A stretch of 64,000 nt of DNA from Lachnospiraceae bacterium (GTDB taxonomy: Bacteria > Bacillota > Clostridia > Lachnospirales > Lachnospiraceae). Position numbers and translations under genes: made by a program. The stretch spans positions 1 through 64,000 of the forward strand of contig JAGAYR010000040.1 in NCBI GenBank assembly GCA_017940415.1. The letters run 5' to 3'. The first letter of the stretch is position 1; every line of letters begins with the position of its first letter. The notes below the pieces were generated by a model that was given only the letters and a program-made list of their open reading frames with translations, searched no databases and had not been told where the DNA came from. Of this stretch, positions 1 through 10,081 are shown piece by piece.

Positions 1-1
1 C

Positions 2-70
2 GAAGATTTTGAATCACGTTTGCCGGAATATCTTAGAAACGCTCTTCACCGCAATATATCGGTAGCATAA
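2..70 (+). CDS. C-terminal end of an unidentified protein (partial)
   Basis: An open frame enters from the left edge and reads 22 codons, ending LHRNISVA before a TAA stop at 68-70. Too little is left to assign a family. It shows that the region before the next gene belongs to another coding sequence, which limits how far upstream the truncated diguanylate cyclase could start. Confidence 0.5.
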   Translation, partial: EDFESRLPEYLRNALHRNISVA

Positions 71-159
71 ATCATTTATTTGGCTGAAATATTGAATTTT
101 CAAGGAACAAATCCCATTTCAGGTATGGGAAGTTTTAGTTACTTACTGTCTTTTATTTC

Positions 160-1923
160 TTGTTTATGCTTCTGACCATGCTCGCATGGACAAGGTATAT
201 TGTCGCATACATAAATAAAGCCCGCCGCCGCAGTACGGTGCTGCTTTACGGTGTATGGATAATGGTCACTATAGGAGTGATATGTCTGATACTGAACCGA
301 TTCTATCATTTCATGTTTTCGTACAATGAAGCTTATGAATATGTCGGAGAAACCGGAAGAAATATCTCTTTTCTCCTTCAGATAGCTTTCTATACAGCAA
401 TCTCGGTTTATACACTGTATGTTGCTTATAAAAGTAAAGGCCGTCAAAAAATCAGATATATGGCTGTGGCGGTGACCAGTATAGTTCTGGGTGTTTCTCT
501 GGTATTTCAGATTCTTTATGCATTTCTCCCTTCTTACGCCATGGGACTTATGTTCGGTATCTGTCTTGTTCATTCTTTTGTTTTGTCCGGCGAAAAGAAA
601 CAGAAGGAGATTCATGATCATATAGCTGCCGCAATGGCTGAGGATTATGAGGCCATATTCTATATTGAGATAGAATCGGGAGAGTATCTTTCTTTTTCCA
701 AAAGTCAGAAATACATGACAATTAATGTAAAGGCTTTCGGAAAAGACTTCTACAAGGAGGCTTTGGAAAGCATTGACGCATGTGTTTATTCCGAGGACAG
801 GGAATATGCCAGAGGATTTTACGATAAAGATATAATGCTGAAAAGCCTTGGGGACAAGCGTTCATTTTCGTTTAAATACAGGGTGATGGTCGGCGGAGAA
901 CCCAGATTCTTCCTGTTTACCGTGATGCGTGACAGAAACGGTCAGTATTTCATTTTCTATGAAAAAGACATTCAGGATGAGCTTAATGCGGAAATGGTGC
1001 AGAAAGAAAACCAGAAGAAGACAGTTACTTTCGGTCAGATTGCTGAGAGTCTTGCCTCCTACTACGACGTAATATATTACGTGGATATAGAGAGTTCCTC
1101 CTATATCGGATATGAAGCTAACAATATATACGGACAGCTGGAAATCGGTAATTCAGGAGATGATTTCTTTGGCGATGCACTTGCCAATATACCTAATATC
1201 GTTCATCCGCAGGATATGGAAGCGGTATCTGATTTTATCAATAAGGACAATCTGATCTCCCAAATGGAGATTCATAAAGACTACAGTATTGATTACCGGA
1301 TAATTGTAGAAGGCAAACCCAGATTTACAAGAATGATCGTCAAAAAACCCAGCGACGGAACGCACTTTATCATAGGCGTGGAGGATATTGATGCCGAAGT
1401 ACAGAGGGAGAGGCAGCAACTCAGAGCACTGAAGACTGAAAAAGAACTTGCCAGACGTGATGAACTTACCGGGATCAAGAATAAGACCGCATACAAGGAG
1501 TTGGAGGATTCGGTACAGGGCAATATTAATAATGGACTGGATTATCTGAATTTTGCCTTGGTAGTAAGTGATGCCAATAACCTAAAGCAGATCAATGATA
1601 CTCTGGGCCATGCTGCGGGAGATGAGTATATCAAGTCAGCGGCACGTCTCCTTTGCGATATTTTTGTTCATAGTCCCGTATTCAGAGTCGGCGGTGATGA
1701 GTTCGTAGTTTTTTTAAGAGGAAATGATTTTATGTCGAGAAATGAACTGATGGACAAGTTGCGCAGTCAGGTGCTTGAGAATAAGAAGAAAGGTTCGGGA
1801 GTGATCTTAGCTTCCGGAATGTCTGAATATGATCCAAAGAATGACAGTCTTGTATCGGAAATATTTGACCGAGCGGACAAAGAGATGTATGAGGATAAAC
1901 AAAGACTGAAATCTGTTAACTAG
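160..1923 (+). CDS. Membrane GGDEF diguanylate cyclase, N-terminally incomplete
   Basis: Predicted diguanylate cyclase that makes cyclic di-GMP from two GTP. From the N terminus it shows about four to five membrane helices (residues 1-145), two PAS-like segments (about 160-275 and 295-420) and a C-terminal GGDEF domain with an intact GGDEF motif near residue 511. No RxxD inhibitory site lies at the usual place before GGDEF. Compared with the cyclase at 17799-18971, the first residues line up with the end of that protein's third helix (tryptophan followed by a Tyr/Lys/Arg-rich stretch), so helices 1-3 are missing. The frame is closed by TAG at 136, the only starts are TTG 160 or ATG 166, and neither has a ribosome site. 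An ATG at 125 opens a 16-codon hydrophobic frame that ends at 175 in another phase. The gene may be 5'-truncated or frameshifted. The sensor ligand is unknown. Confidence 0.75.
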   Translation: MFMLLTMLAWTRYIVAYINKARRRSTVLLYGVWIMVTIGVICLILNRFYHFMFSYNEAYEYVGETGRNISFLLQIAFYTAISVYTLYVAYKSKGRQKIRYMAVAVTSIVLGVSLVFQILYAFLPSYAMGLMFGICLVHSFVLSGEKKQKEIHDHIAAAMAEDYEAIFYIEIESGEYLSFSKSQKYMTINVKAFGKDFYKEALESIDACVYSEDREYARGFYDKDIMLKSLGDKRSFSFKYRVMVGGEPRFFLFTVMRDRNGQYFIFYEKDIQDELNAEMVQKENQKKTVTFGQIAESLASYYDVIYYVDIESSSYIGYEANNIYGQLEIGNSGDDFFGDALANIPNIVHPQDMEAVSDFINKDNLISQMEIHKDYSIDYRIIVEGKPRFTRMIVKKPSDGTHFIIGVEDIDAEVQRERQQLRALKTEKELARRDELTGIKNKTAYKELEDSVQGNINNGLDYLNFALVVSDANNLKQINDTLGHAAGDEYIKSAARLLCDIFVHSPVFRVGGDEFVVFLRGNDFMSRNELMDKLRSQVLENKKKGSGVILASGMSEYDPKNDSLVSEIFDRADKEMYEDKQRLKSVN

Positions 1924-2005
1924 TTAGAGAGTATAGCCTATGAGAAAACTTTTTTTGAGTTCCTTGCGGAGATTTACCGCAGAATGGTCCGATTAATATG
2001 ACTAA

Positions 2006-2025
2006 TGATCAGGTTATACTGATCA
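2006..2025. promoter_or_regulatory. Operator-like palindrome in the 1924-2188 gap
   Basis: TGATCAG and CTGATCA form a perfect 7-bp inverted repeat around a 6-bp spacer, followed at once by AAAGGAG without a convincing start codon. The 265-bp gap otherwise holds only two short AT-rich hairpins and a TATGAT box at 2150-2155 that could be the -10 of the next gene. A regulator site or a gene remnant are both possible; the evidence is the symmetry alone. Confidence 0.25.
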
Positions 2026-2188
2026 AAGGAGACCAAAAGCAAATTATCAGCTAAATGATTCCGGGCCAAATTGATAACGGACCTTATAAGAAAAATAAGA
2101 TTATACGCATAAATTTGCGTAATTTCCGTGTTTTCCGACATAACCCCGATATGATAGTATTAATGCATGAGGGATTTTGGAGGATATT

Positions 2189-2683
2189 ATGGATAGTTCG
2201 GTAATGAAAAAGGTCGGGATCACCATGAGCGCTTTCATGGGCATTGCGATGAGTTTCTTCCTGTCGCTGACAGGTACCATCACTTCGGGACATTTCACTG
2301 TTCCGTCGTGGCTCATAAGTTTTGTGATAAGCGGACTTATCAGCATGGTCATAGGTATCATAGTTCCGATGAAGAAAGTAAGCGACAAGGTTGTAGCCGT
2401 GTTTAAAGTCCCTCCTTTTTCTTTTGCCGGAAGGTGTCTGGAGAGCTTTGTATCAGATCTGATCTACACTCCGATAATGACGTTTTGCATGGTACTTTTC
2501 GCATATAAATCCGCAATCGCTCACGGAGCGCCCGCAGAGAGCATGGATTTCGGAAGGATGTTCTTAAGCTCTTTTTTCATCTGCTTCGTAGTCGGATTTG
2601 TACTCATCATCATTTTGATGCCCATTTTTCTTAAGATTGCCATGAAGATGCATGGTGCGGATCCTTCTAAGAAACCTGTATAA
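2189..2683 (+). CDS. Small four-helix membrane protein of unknown function
   Basis: Encodes 164 residues with four predicted membrane helices: roughly 7-27, 40-62, 88-110 and 128-150. ATG 2189 is chosen because GGAGG at 2179-2183 sits five bases upstream; the longer TTG start at 2177 would overlap that site. The layout resembles small DUF2798-type membrane proteins, but I do not recognise it firmly and assign no function. It is followed by its own terminator, so it seems to be monocistronic. Confidence 0.7.
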   Translation: MDSSVMKKVGITMSAFMGIAMSFFLSLTGTITSGHFTVPSWLISFVISGLISMVIGIIVPMKKVSDKVVAVFKVPPFSFAGRCLESFVSDLIYTPIMTFCMVLFAYKSAIAHGAPAESMDFGRMFLSSFFICFVVGFVLIIILMPIFLKIAMKMHGADPSKKPV

Positions 2684-2714
2684 AAATTTTTCAAAAAAAT
2701 AAAGGGATTAAGTG

Positions 2715-2750
2715 ACCGGCTCGGTATATATATACTGGCCGGTTTTTTTA
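2715..2750 (+). terminator. Intrinsic terminator after the 2189 gene
   Basis: ACCGGC and GCCGGT form a 6-bp stem around an AT-rich loop, followed by seven T. The T-run ends only 14 bases before the dgt start, leaving no room for a separate dgt promoter downstream of it. Confidence 0.75.
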
Positions 2751-2764
2751 TTAGGGAGATTGCC

Positions 2765-3772
2765 ATGAAAGTCAGAGAAATGCTCGAAGAGCGTGAGGAG
2801 CAGATCTTAAGCCCCTACGCGTCACTTTCCAAAAACTCAAAAGGACGTGATTTTGATGAGCCTCAGTGTGATATAAGACCTGTATATCAAAGAGACCGTG
2901 ACAGGATAGTCCACTGCAAAGCTTTCAGAAGGCTCAAGGATAAGACTCAGGTTTATCTGATACCCGAAGGAGACCATTACAGAACGAGACTTACTCATAC
3001 CCTGGAGGTTTCCCAGATAGCCCGCACCATTTCCAAGGCGCTGAGACTTAACGAAGACCTTACAGAGGCCATTGCCCTTGGACACGACCTTGGACATACT
3101 CCTTTCGGACATGCGGGAGAGAGAGCTCTTGCATCCGTTTGCCCCTATGGTTTCAAACATAACGAGCAGAGTGTAAGAACCGTCGAGAAGCTTGAAAAAG
3201 ACGGAAAAGGTCTGAATCTTACATGGGAAGTAAGAGACGGAATTCTCAATCATCAGACTTCCCTTATGCCTCACACACTTGAGGGTAAGGTTGTAAGACT
3301 CTCCGATAAGATCGCATATATCCATCATGATATGGACGATGCGGTAAGGGGCGGAGTTCTCACTGAAATGGATGTTCCCGAGTCCATAAGAGAAGTTCTC
3401 GGATCCACACCCGGCGACAGACTCGATACTTTTATGCACGATATCATCACAAACAGTACCGACAAAAATGATATCTGCATGACTGACAGAGTGGGTCAGG
3501 CCATGAAGGATATCAGGCAGTTTATGTTTGACAGGGTTTATACAAACCCCGATATCAAATCCGAAGAAGGCAAGGCCGAGACTTTAGTCATTACCTTGTA
3601 CGATTATTATCTCCATCATCCGGATAAACTTCCCGATGAAAATAAGAAGATGATCGCCGAGGGAGAGAAACTTGAAATAGCGGTTTGCGATTTTGTCGGA
3701 GCCATGACGGACAGATTCGCGATCCTTACATATAATGACCTCTTTGTTCCCAAATCATGGGAGATGATTTAA
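2765..3772 (+). CDS. dgt: dNTP triphosphohydrolase (dGTPase family)
   Basis: HD-superfamily deoxynucleotide triphosphohydrolase, 335 residues, which cleaves dNTPs to nucleoside plus triphosphate and tunes the dNTP pool. The family signature is clear: an HCKAFRRLKDKTQV stretch, then metal-binding His near residue 77 (TRLTHTLEV) and the His-Asp pair near residue 107 (LGHDLGHTPFGHAGE). AGGGAG lies just upstream of ATG 2765. The stop is three bases before dnaG, so it begins a dgt-dnaG-rpoD transcript, a combination common in clostridia. Exact nucleotide preference cannot be read from sequence. Confidence 0.93.
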   Translation: MKVREMLEEREEQILSPYASLSKNSKGRDFDEPQCDIRPVYQRDRDRIVHCKAFRRLKDKTQVYLIPEGDHYRTRLTHTLEVSQIARTISKALRLNEDLTEAIALGHDLGHTPFGHAGERALASVCPYGFKHNEQSVRTVEKLEKDGKGLNLTWEVRDGILNHQTSLMPHTLEGKVVRLSDKIAYIHHDMDDAVRGGVLTEMDVPESIREVLGSTPGDRLDTFMHDIITNSTDKNDICMTDRVGQAMKDIRQFMFDRVYTNPDIKSEEGKAETLVITLYDYYLHHPDKLPDENKKMIAEGEKLEIAVCDFVGAMTDRFAILTYNDLFVPKSWEMI

Positions 3773-3775
3773 CAG

Positions 3776-5575
3776 ATGAGATTTTCCGACGAATTCATAG
3801 AGGAGGTAAAAGCCCGGAATGACATCCTCGATGTTGTGGGCAGTTACATCCCTCTTAAGAAAAAAGGGAATAATTACTGGGGGCTTTGTCCGTTCCATAA
3901 CGAGAAGACTCCTTCTTTTTCCGTATATCCTCCCAAGCAGATGTTTCACTGCTTCGGATGCGGAGAAGGCGGTAATGCCATCACTTTCGTAATGAAGTAT
4001 GAGAATGCATCGTTTACGGAAGCGGTCAAGATCCTGGCTGAGCGTGCCGGGATGGAGATCAAGGAGATGGAGGAGACTGCGGAGGAAAAAGCAAGGCGTT
4101 CCAAATCCGATACATTAAGGCAGATCAATTCGGATGCGGCTCTGTATTTTATGAATAACCTCTACACTCCGCACGGAGAGAAGGGACTCAGGTATCTTAA
4201 AGACAGAGGACTTTCCGATGAAACCATCAGACATTTCGGACTTGGTTTTGCCGGCAATAACGGCAGGGAAGTGGTTGAAGCGCTGAGGAAGAAAGGCTAT
4301 TCCGACGAGATGCTGGTTGCCTCGGGAATAGCGAGCAATTCCGAAAAATACGGCATGAGCTGTTCCTTCTTCGGAAGAGTAATGTTTCCGATAATAAGCG
4401 GTGATAAGAAGGTCATCGGATTCGGAGGCCGTGTTCTTGGAAGCGGAGAACCCAAGTATCTGAACACTTCCGAAACACAGATCTTCGATAAGAGAAGAAA
4501 TCTCTACGGATATAATTTCGCAAAACGCGCGAGAAAAGATTACTACATTCTCTGCGAAGGATATATGGATGTAATATCCATGCATCAGGCAGGTTTTGAT
4601 ACGGCAGTCGCTTCGCTCGGAACGGCATTTACGGAAGAGCAGGCGGCCATGATCAAAAGAGACAGACGTGAAGTCTATCTGGCCTACGACATGGATGAAG
4701 CGGGAGAAAAAGCGGCCTTAAAGGCTGTGAGGATGCTCACTGCGGTGGGTATAACTCCCAGAAGGATCAGTTTAAAGCCCTGCAAGGATCCGGATGAATT
4801 CCTGAACAGATACGGGACGGAAGAGTTCGAAAAGAGGCTTAAAGAGGCTGAGAACGGATTCCTGTATATCGAAGACAGGGTGCGTGACAGATACGACCTG
4901 TCAGATCCCGAAGAGAAATACAAATGCGAGCGGGAGATCGTTGAGAACCTGTGGATGTTTGCAGGTGACGAAGTCAGGATGAACACCTACGCACCGGAAC
5001 TCGTCAAGAGATACGGATACACCGCATCGGAGATCTCAAAGCTCCTGGATGAGACAAGGCCCCGTGAATATGCGAGAAAAGATGACGCAAAATTTGCCAC
5101 CGCTTATTCACCGCCGAAGAAACCTTCCGGCAGGAAAAAAGAAAACGAATGGACGCCGGCGGAAAGTTCTCTTTTGACCTGGATAACCGATGAACCGGAT
5201 ATATACAGAGTCGTGAAGAGATACCTGGAACCCGATGATTTTTCTCCGGGAATCTGCAGAAGGATCGCACAGCTTTCGTTTGAAATGCTTGAAGCCGGAG
5301 ATTTCACCAATGATAAGCTCATGGCTCAGCTTGAGAGCGAAGAGATATTAAGCGAAGCTACGGGAATACTTCAGAATTCGGCACCCGATATAGATACCGC
5401 AGAAAAGCGGATGGGCATGCTTAAGGATCTGATCATAAGCGTCATGGAGAGGAAATGTGAGATGCTTTCTTCCGGTGACGATCCCGAAAACGAAATGAAA
5501 GTTTTTACAACAAGACTTGAAATTGACAAACTAAAATCCGGAAAGCTCCGGATGAGTGACGAGGAGGAGTCCTGA
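3776..5575 (+). CDS. dnaG: DNA primase DnaG
   Basis: Makes RNA primers at the replication fork with DnaB helicase. The 599-residue protein has the N-terminal zinc-binding domain (CPFH near residue 38, CFGCGEGG near 59), the catalytic core, a TOPRIM segment with an acidic EGYMD motif near residue 261 and a DMDE motif near 304, and a C-terminal helical part of the type that contacts helicase. Length is normal. It starts three bases after dgt and ends two bases before the rpoD ATG, the classic macromolecular-synthesis order dnaG-rpoD. Confidence 0.97.
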   Translation: MRFSDEFIEEVKARNDILDVVGSYIPLKKKGNNYWGLCPFHNEKTPSFSVYPPKQMFHCFGCGEGGNAITFVMKYENASFTEAVKILAERAGMEIKEMEETAEEKARRSKSDTLRQINSDAALYFMNNLYTPHGEKGLRYLKDRGLSDETIRHFGLGFAGNNGREVVEALRKKGYSDEMLVASGIASNSEKYGMSCSFFGRVMFPIISGDKKVIGFGGRVLGSGEPKYLNTSETQIFDKRRNLYGYNFAKRARKDYYILCEGYMDVISMHQAGFDTAVASLGTAFTEEQAAMIKRDRREVYLAYDMDEAGEKAALKAVRMLTAVGITPRRISLKPCKDPDEFLNRYGTEEFEKRLKEAENGFLYIEDRVRDRYDLSDPEEKYKCEREIVENLWMFAGDEVRMNTYAPELVKRYGYTASEISKLLDETRPREYARKDDAKFATAYSPPKKPSGRKKENEWTPAESSLLTWITDEPDIYRVVKRYLEPDDFSPGICRRIAQLSFEMLEAGDFTNDKLMAQLESEEILSEATGILQNSAPDIDTAEKRMGMLKDLIISVMERKCEMLSSGDDPENEMKVFTTRLEIDKLKSGKLRMSDEEES

Positions 5576-5576
5576 A

Positions 5577-7598
5577 ATGGCTAAGAAAGACGATAAGAAC
5601 ACCAAGAAGAACGCTAAGGCTGTAAAGCCTGCAGCTAAGCTTGCAGCAAAGACTGCCAAGAATTCAAAGCCCGTTAAGGCTTCCAAACCTGTAAAGGCAG
5701 CTAAGCCTGCAACTAAAAATGCAAAACCCGCAAATGCAGCAAAGAAAGCGGCAAAGCCCGTAGCTAAAGCACCTGCAAAGAAGGCAGCAAAGCCCGTAGT
5801 AAAGCCTGCTGCAAAGAAAGCAGCGAAGCCCGTCGTGGCAGTAAAGGGCACTGCTAAGGCACCTGCAAAGAAGGCAGCAAAGCCTGTAGCAAAGACCACT
5901 GCAAAGAAGGCAGCAAAGCCTGTAACAAAGGCGCCTGCAAAGAAGGCGGCAAAGCCCGTAGTAAAGCCCGCTGCAAAGAAGACAGCAAAGCCCGTAGTAA
6001 AGCCCGCTGCAAAGAAGGCAGCAAAGCCCGTCGTGGCAGTAAAGGGCACTGCTAAGGCACCTGCAAAGAAAGCAGCAAAGCCCGCGGCTAAGCCTTCAAA
6101 GCCCGTAAAGCAGGCTAAGGCTCCAGCTAAGAGTGCGGCTAAGCCCGTAAAGCAGACTAAGGCACCTGCTAAGAGTGCGGCTAAGCCCGCAAAGCCGGTC
6201 AAGGCACCTGCTAAGCCCGCAAAGCCCGTAAAGGCAGTCAAGGCACCCGCTAAGCCTGCAAAGCCCGTAAAACCTGCTAAGGCTCCTGCCAAGGCACCTG
6301 TAAAGAGCGCGGTAAAGCCCGCTCCCGAAAAAGCACCGAAGAAAGAAAAGGCGACCCCGGTTAAGGAAACTAAGGCGCCTAAGAAAGACAAGGCAAGTAA
6401 GACCAAGGATATGAAGACAGAAGTTATGACCGCACCCGCTACCCAGGAGGAAGAGGGCGCTTTGGATGAGAAGATCAATGAGGTAGTAAATAATCTCATA
6501 AAGAAAGCAAAGAAGGGTGCAAAGCCCGTAGAACTCGATTACACCATGATCGTTGATGCCGTAATGAAGGTTACCGACGATGATGAGATGGTAGATAAGG
6601 TTATCGATATGCTCGGAAAGAACGGAGTCGATGTTCTTCCCATGGAGCCCATCGGAGCTGAGATTGATGATTTTGAACTGGGTGAGCCCAGTGCCGACGA
6701 TCTTGCCGAGGCAGAGGACGAAGGCGTTGAGAAGATCGACATCGATTCACTTGTTGAAGGCGTAAGCATTGAAGATCCCGTTCGTATGTACCTCAAAGAG
6801 ATCGGTAAGGTACCTCTTCTTACCGCAGAGGAAGAGATCGAACTTGCAAAGCGTATGGAAAAGGGCGATGAGGAAGCTAAGAACGCACTTGCTGAAGCAA
6901 ACCTCAGACTCGTTGTATCAATCGCAAAGAGATATGTCGGAAGAGGAATGCTTTTCCTCGATCTGATCCAGGAAGGAAATCTCGGACTTATCAAAGCTGT
7001 TGAGAAGTTTGATTACCGCAAGGGTTACAAGTTCTCCACCTATGCAACATGGTGGATCAGACAGGCGATCACCAGAGCTATCGCCGATCAGGCACGTACC
7101 ATCAGAATTCCCGTACACATGGTTGAGACCATCAACAAGCTCATCCGTGTAAGCCGTCAGCTTCTTCAGACTCTCGGAAGAGAGCCCAGCCCCGAAGAGA
7201 TCGCAGCAGAGATGAACATTCCCGAAGAGAAGGTTCGCGAGATCCTCAAGATCTCTCAGGAGCCCGTATCTCTTGAGACTCCCATCGGTGAAGAGGAAGA
7301 TTCACATCTCGGAGATTTCATCGAGGATGATAATGTTCCCGCACCCGCAGAAGCTGCAACTCAGATGCTTCTCAGAGAGCAGCTCGACAAGGTTCTTGAT
7401 TCACTTACCGACAGAGAAAAGAAAGTACTCAGACTTCGTTTCGGTCTTGATGACGGAAGACAGCGTACTCTCGAAGAGGTAGGAAAAGAATTCAACGTAA
7501 CCCGTGAGAGAATCAGACAGATCGAAGCGAAGGCACTTCGTAAGCTTCGTCATCCCAGCCGTTCAAAACAGCTCAAGGATTATCTGGAGGATACATGA
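5577..7598 (+). CDS. rpoD: Primary sigma factor RpoD with H1-like N-terminal extension
   Basis: Housekeeping sigma-70 factor of RNA polymerase, 673 residues. The C-terminal half is canonical: region 1.1-like helices at about 295-355, region 1.2 from about 392 ([12 protein letters not shown]), region 2 with [12 protein letters not shown] and [14 protein letters not shown], region 3, and region 4.2 with [18 protein letters not shown]. The first 280 or so residues are a Lys/Ala/Pro-rich, low-complexity tail built from KKAAKP-like units, resembling histone H1 or the basic tails of some actinobacterial sigma factors. GAGGAGG at 5561-5569 selects ATG 5577 right after the dnaG stop; an in-frame GTG at 5556 is less likely. 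The stop overlaps trmK. Confidence 0.96.
   Translation: MAKKDDKNTKKNAKAVKPAAKLAAKTAKNSKPVKASKPVKAAKPATKNAKPANAAKKAAKPVAKAPAKKAAKPVVKPAAKKAAKPVVAVKGTAKAPAKKAAKPVAKTTAKKAAKPVTKAPAKKAAKPVVKPAAKKTAKPVVKPAAKKAAKPVVAVKGTAKAPAKKAAKPAAKPSKPVKQAKAPAKSAAKPVKQTKAPAKSAAKPAKPVKAPAKPAKPVKAVKAPAKPAKPVKPAKAPAKAPVKSAVKPAPEKAPKKEKATPVKETKAPKKDKASKTKDMKTEVMTAPATQEEEGALDEKINEVVNNLIKKAKKGAKPVELDYTMIVDAVMKVTDDDEMVDKVIDMLGKNGVDVLPMEPIGAEIDDFELGEPSADDLAEAEDEGVEKIDIDSLVEGVSIEDPVRMYLKEIGKVPLLTAEEEIELAKRMEKGDEEAKNALAEANLRLVVSIAKRYVGRGMLFLDLIQEGNLGLIKAVEKFDYRKGYKFSTYATWWIRQAITRAIADQARTIRIPVHMVETINKLIRVSRQLLQTLGREPSPEEIAAEMNIPEEKVREILKISQEPVSLETPIGEEEDSHLGDFIEDDNVPAPAEAATQMLLREQLDKVLDSLTDREKKVLRLRFGLDDGRQRTLEEVGKEFNVTRERIRQIEAKALRKLRHPSRSKQLKDYLEDT
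5790..6090 (+). repeat. Direct repeats inside the rpoD extension (198-bp period)
   Basis: A block beginning CGTCGTGGCAGTAAAGGGCA occurs at 5831 and again at 6029, with the sequence after it (ACTGCTAAGGCACCTGCAAA) also repeated. The spacing of 198 bp equals 66 codons, so copy-number change would keep the frame. Shorter 36-bp KKAAKPVxKxxA-type units fill the space between. The pattern suggests growth by in-frame duplication. Confidence 0.85.
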
Positions 7599-8302
7599 GG
7601 CTTTCGGACAGACTTGAAAGCATTATAGAAATGGTTCCGAGAGGTGAGATATGCGCCGATATCGGATGCGACCACGGTTTTATATCCATAGAACTTGTGG
7701 AAAGGGGCATCTCTCCTAAGGTTGTTGCATCCGATCTTCGTGAAGGACCTCTTGCAAGTGCCCATGAAAACATAAAAAACGCGGGCCTTGAAGATAAGAT
7801 AAAGCTTATGATCTCCGACGGCTTTGATGCTTATGAGCCGGGAGAAGTTACCACCGCAGTTATTGCCGGAATGGGAGGCGTCCTGATAAAGGACATGCTC
7901 ACAAAGGGAAAAGAATGCGTTTCCAAAATGGGTGCATTCATCGTTCAGCCCCAGTCAAACATTCCTGAATTTCGTAACTTCCTCAGATTAAACGGTTACG
8001 AGATAGAGCGTAATGAGATCGTACTTGATGCCGGAAAGTATTATTTTCCCATGAGGATAAGATACACCGGTAAAGATGCGGCGGGTGAAGATACTTCCAT
8101 CACCGCAGAGGACAGGTACGGTGCGGATCTTATCGAAGAAGACAGAGGCTTGTCGGAATATCTGAAGTTTCAGATGGCTTCATATGAGAAGATATATGAA
8201 AAGCTCAGTTCCGAAAACGGAATGCACGATGATAGAACCATTGAAATAAATTCACTTATGGAACTTAACCGCAGTATTTCTAAGCAACTATTTAAAGATT
8301 GA
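7595..8302 (+). CDS. trmK: tRNA (adenine22-N1)-methyltransferase TrmK
   Basis: Predicted SAM-dependent methyltransferase of the TrmK/YqfN family, which methylates N1 of A22 in tRNA. Residues 18-30 give the glycine-rich SAM motif ([16 protein letters not shown]), and a GMGG motif lies near residue 92, as in the family. The 235-residue length fits. ATG 7595 follows GGAGG and overlaps the rpoD TGA by four bases (ATGA), implying translational coupling. Position next to rpoD is conserved in Firmicutes. Confidence 0.92.
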   Translation: MRLSDRLESIIEMVPRGEICADIGCDHGFISIELVERGISPKVVASDLREGPLASAHENIKNAGLEDKIKLMISDGFDAYEPGEVTTAVIAGMGGVLIKDMLTKGKECVSKMGAFIVQPQSNIPEFRNFLRLNGYEIERNEIVLDAGKYYFPMRIRYTGKDAAGEDTSITAEDRYGADLIEEDRGLSEYLKFQMASYEKIYEKLSSENGMHDDRTIEINSLMELNRSISKQLFKD

Positions 8303-8313
8303 GAGGACATCTT

Positions 8314-9969
8314 ATGTATACGCTTATTATTGAAGGCGAGAAAAAGGAATATCCCGAAGGTGTGATCTGGGAGGATATTGCAAAAGAATACCAGAAGAAT
8401 TACTCCTCACCCATTGCCGCCGTCAGCCTTGACGGTAAGATCAGAGAACTGTTTAAGAAAGTTTCAAGAAGCGGAGAGGTAAAATTCTTTACTCTTTCCG
8501 ATAACGTAGGACACCTTACCTATATCAGAAGTACCACCATGCTCCTTATGAAAGCAATCTTCGATATCTATGGTCAGGATGTTGTAAACAAGTGCAGAAC
8601 AGACTTTACCGTAGGAAGAGGTCTGTTCATGAATACAAACGGTACCATCGAAGCGACTCAGGAAAACGCTGACAAGATCAAGAAGCGTATGAAAGAGATT
8701 GTTGAAGCGGGTACTCCTTATATGAAGAGGTCCTATCCTCTCGACGATGCAATGGATATCTTTTCCAAGAGAGGCATGTTCGATAAGGTTAAGCTCTTCA
8801 AATACAGAAGGAGTTCAAGCGTAAACATCTATGAGATGGGCGGATACCGTGATTATTATTACGGATACATGCTTCCCAATGCATCATATGTAAAATATTT
8901 CGACCTCATTGTTTACGATAACGGATTCATGCTTCTTACTCCCACCAAGCAGGAGCCTACTGTTGTTCCTAAGTTTGAAGAGAGCAGAATGCTCTATGAT
9001 ACATTCCAGAAATCTCACGAGTGGTGTAAGTATGTGGGAATCCAAAATGTAGGAGACCTCAACGAGAGAATCTGTTCCGGCAATATGGACGATCTAATCC
9101 TCGTTCAGGAAGCAGAGCAGGAGAGACGTATCGCAGAGATTGCATCCACCATCGCTTCCAGAAAAGACGTCAAGTTTGTCATGATTGCAGGACCTTCATC
9201 TTCCGGTAAGACAAGCTTCTCCCACAGACTTTCCATTCAGCTTCGTACCTTCGGACTTAAGCCTCATGCCATCGGTCTCGATGACTATTTCGTAAACAGA
9301 GAGGATACTCCCAGGGACGAAAACGGAGATTACAATTTCGAGTGCATCGAAGCTATCGATACCAAGGGATTTAACGATGACATGCTTAAGCTCCTTGCAG
9401 GAGAAAGAGTCGAACTTCCCACCTTCAACTTTAAGGTCGGCCAGAGAGAATATCATGGCAATTACATGCAGCTTGATGAAGGCGATATTCTTGTCATCGA
9501 GGGAATTCACGGTCTTAATCCCAAGATGAGTTATGCTCTTCCCGATGAGAGTAAGTTCAAGATTTATATCTCAGCTCTTACTTCCATCAACATCGATGAG
9601 CACAACAGAATCCCTACCACCGACGCAAGACTTTTAAGACGTATGGTAAGAGATGCAAGAACCAGAGGTTCGGATGCCAGAAGAACCCTCAATATGTGGG
9701 CTTCCGTAAGAAGAGGCGAAACCGAAAATATCTTCCCCTTCCAGGAAGAGGCTGATATGATGTTCAACTCGGCACAGATCTATGAACTTGCACTACTCAA
9801 GCAGTTCGCTGAGCCGCTTCTTTTCAGCATAAGCAAGGATGATCCGGCATATTACGAAGCAAAGAGACTTCTTAAGTTCCTGGATTACTTCCTGTCCGTG
9901 CCCAGCGAATTCCTTCCCAATAATTCCATCTGCAGAGAGTTTGTTGGAGGTTCATGTTTTAACGTGTAA
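8314..9969 (+). CDS. Nucleoside (uridine) kinase with TGS/ThrRS-like N-terminus
   Basis: A 551-residue two-part protein. Residues 1-60 resemble a TGS domain and about 60-230 resemble the second domain of threonyl-tRNA synthetase. Residues 280-500 form a P-loop kinase with Walker A GPSSSGKTS near residue 291 and a DDYF motif, as in uridine kinase/phosphoribulokinase. This architecture is a known clostridial nucleoside kinase type; uridine/cytidine phosphorylation is the usual inference. ATG 8314 has GAGAGG at 8301-8306 overlapping the trmK stop; the in-frame TTG 8299 is rejected. A strong terminator follows. Confidence 0.88.
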   Translation: MYTLIIEGEKKEYPEGVIWEDIAKEYQKNYSSPIAAVSLDGKIRELFKKVSRSGEVKFFTLSDNVGHLTYIRSTTMLLMKAIFDIYGQDVVNKCRTDFTVGRGLFMNTNGTIEATQENADKIKKRMKEIVEAGTPYMKRSYPLDDAMDIFSKRGMFDKVKLFKYRRSSSVNIYEMGGYRDYYYGYMLPNASYVKYFDLIVYDNGFMLLTPTKQEPTVVPKFEESRMLYDTFQKSHEWCKYVGIQNVGDLNERICSGNMDDLILVQEAEQERRIAEIASTIASRKDVKFVMIAGPSSSGKTSFSHRLSIQLRTFGLKPHAIGLDDYFVNREDTPRDENGDYNFECIEAIDTKGFNDDMLKLLAGERVELPTFNFKVGQREYHGNYMQLDEGDILVIEGIHGLNPKMSYALPDESKFKIYISALTSINIDEHNRIPTTDARLLRRMVRDARTRGSDARRTLNMWASVRRGETENIFPFQEEADMMFNSAQIYELALLKQFAEPLLFSISKDDPAYYEAKRLLKFLDYFLSVPSEFLPNNSICREFVGGSCFNV

Positions 9970-9982
9970 AACATGGGGAATG

Positions 9983-10030
9983 ATACTGAGAATCGACCAT
10001 GCTTGCATGGTAGAGATTCTCAGTATTTTT
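9983..10030 (+). terminator. Intrinsic terminator after the nucleoside kinase
   Basis: ATACTGAGAATC pairs with GATTCTCAGTAT over 12 bp. A second small hairpin, CCATGC-TTGCATGG, sits inside the loop, and TTTTT follows. It ends the dgt-dnaG-rpoD-trmK-kinase transcript. Confidence 0.9.
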
Positions 10031-10081
10031 ATTATTATTTTCTTTTTATAGGTATTTAATAGGTTTATTTGACACGTGTTG

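Noticed and set aside
139..621. 160-codon - strand frame opposite the first GGDEF gene
   Set aside because: It is antisense to a coding region with clear domain content and has no ribosome site.
1998..2054. 18-codon frame (MTNDQVILIK...) in the gap after the first GGDEF gene
   Set aside because: No ribosome site before the ATG and too short to judge; it overlaps the palindrome at 2006-2025.
5790..6300. Short regularly spaced repeats that might suggest a CRISPR array
   Set aside because: The repeats are in frame with rpoD, have no unique spacers, and no cas genes are near.
5531..6499. 322-codon open frame on the - strand across the rpoD tail, rich in Ala, Gly and Phe
   Set aside because: It is the reverse complement of the Lys/Ala/Pro repeat; repetitive GC-rich codons keep the antisense frame open. 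No ribosome site and no family resemblance.
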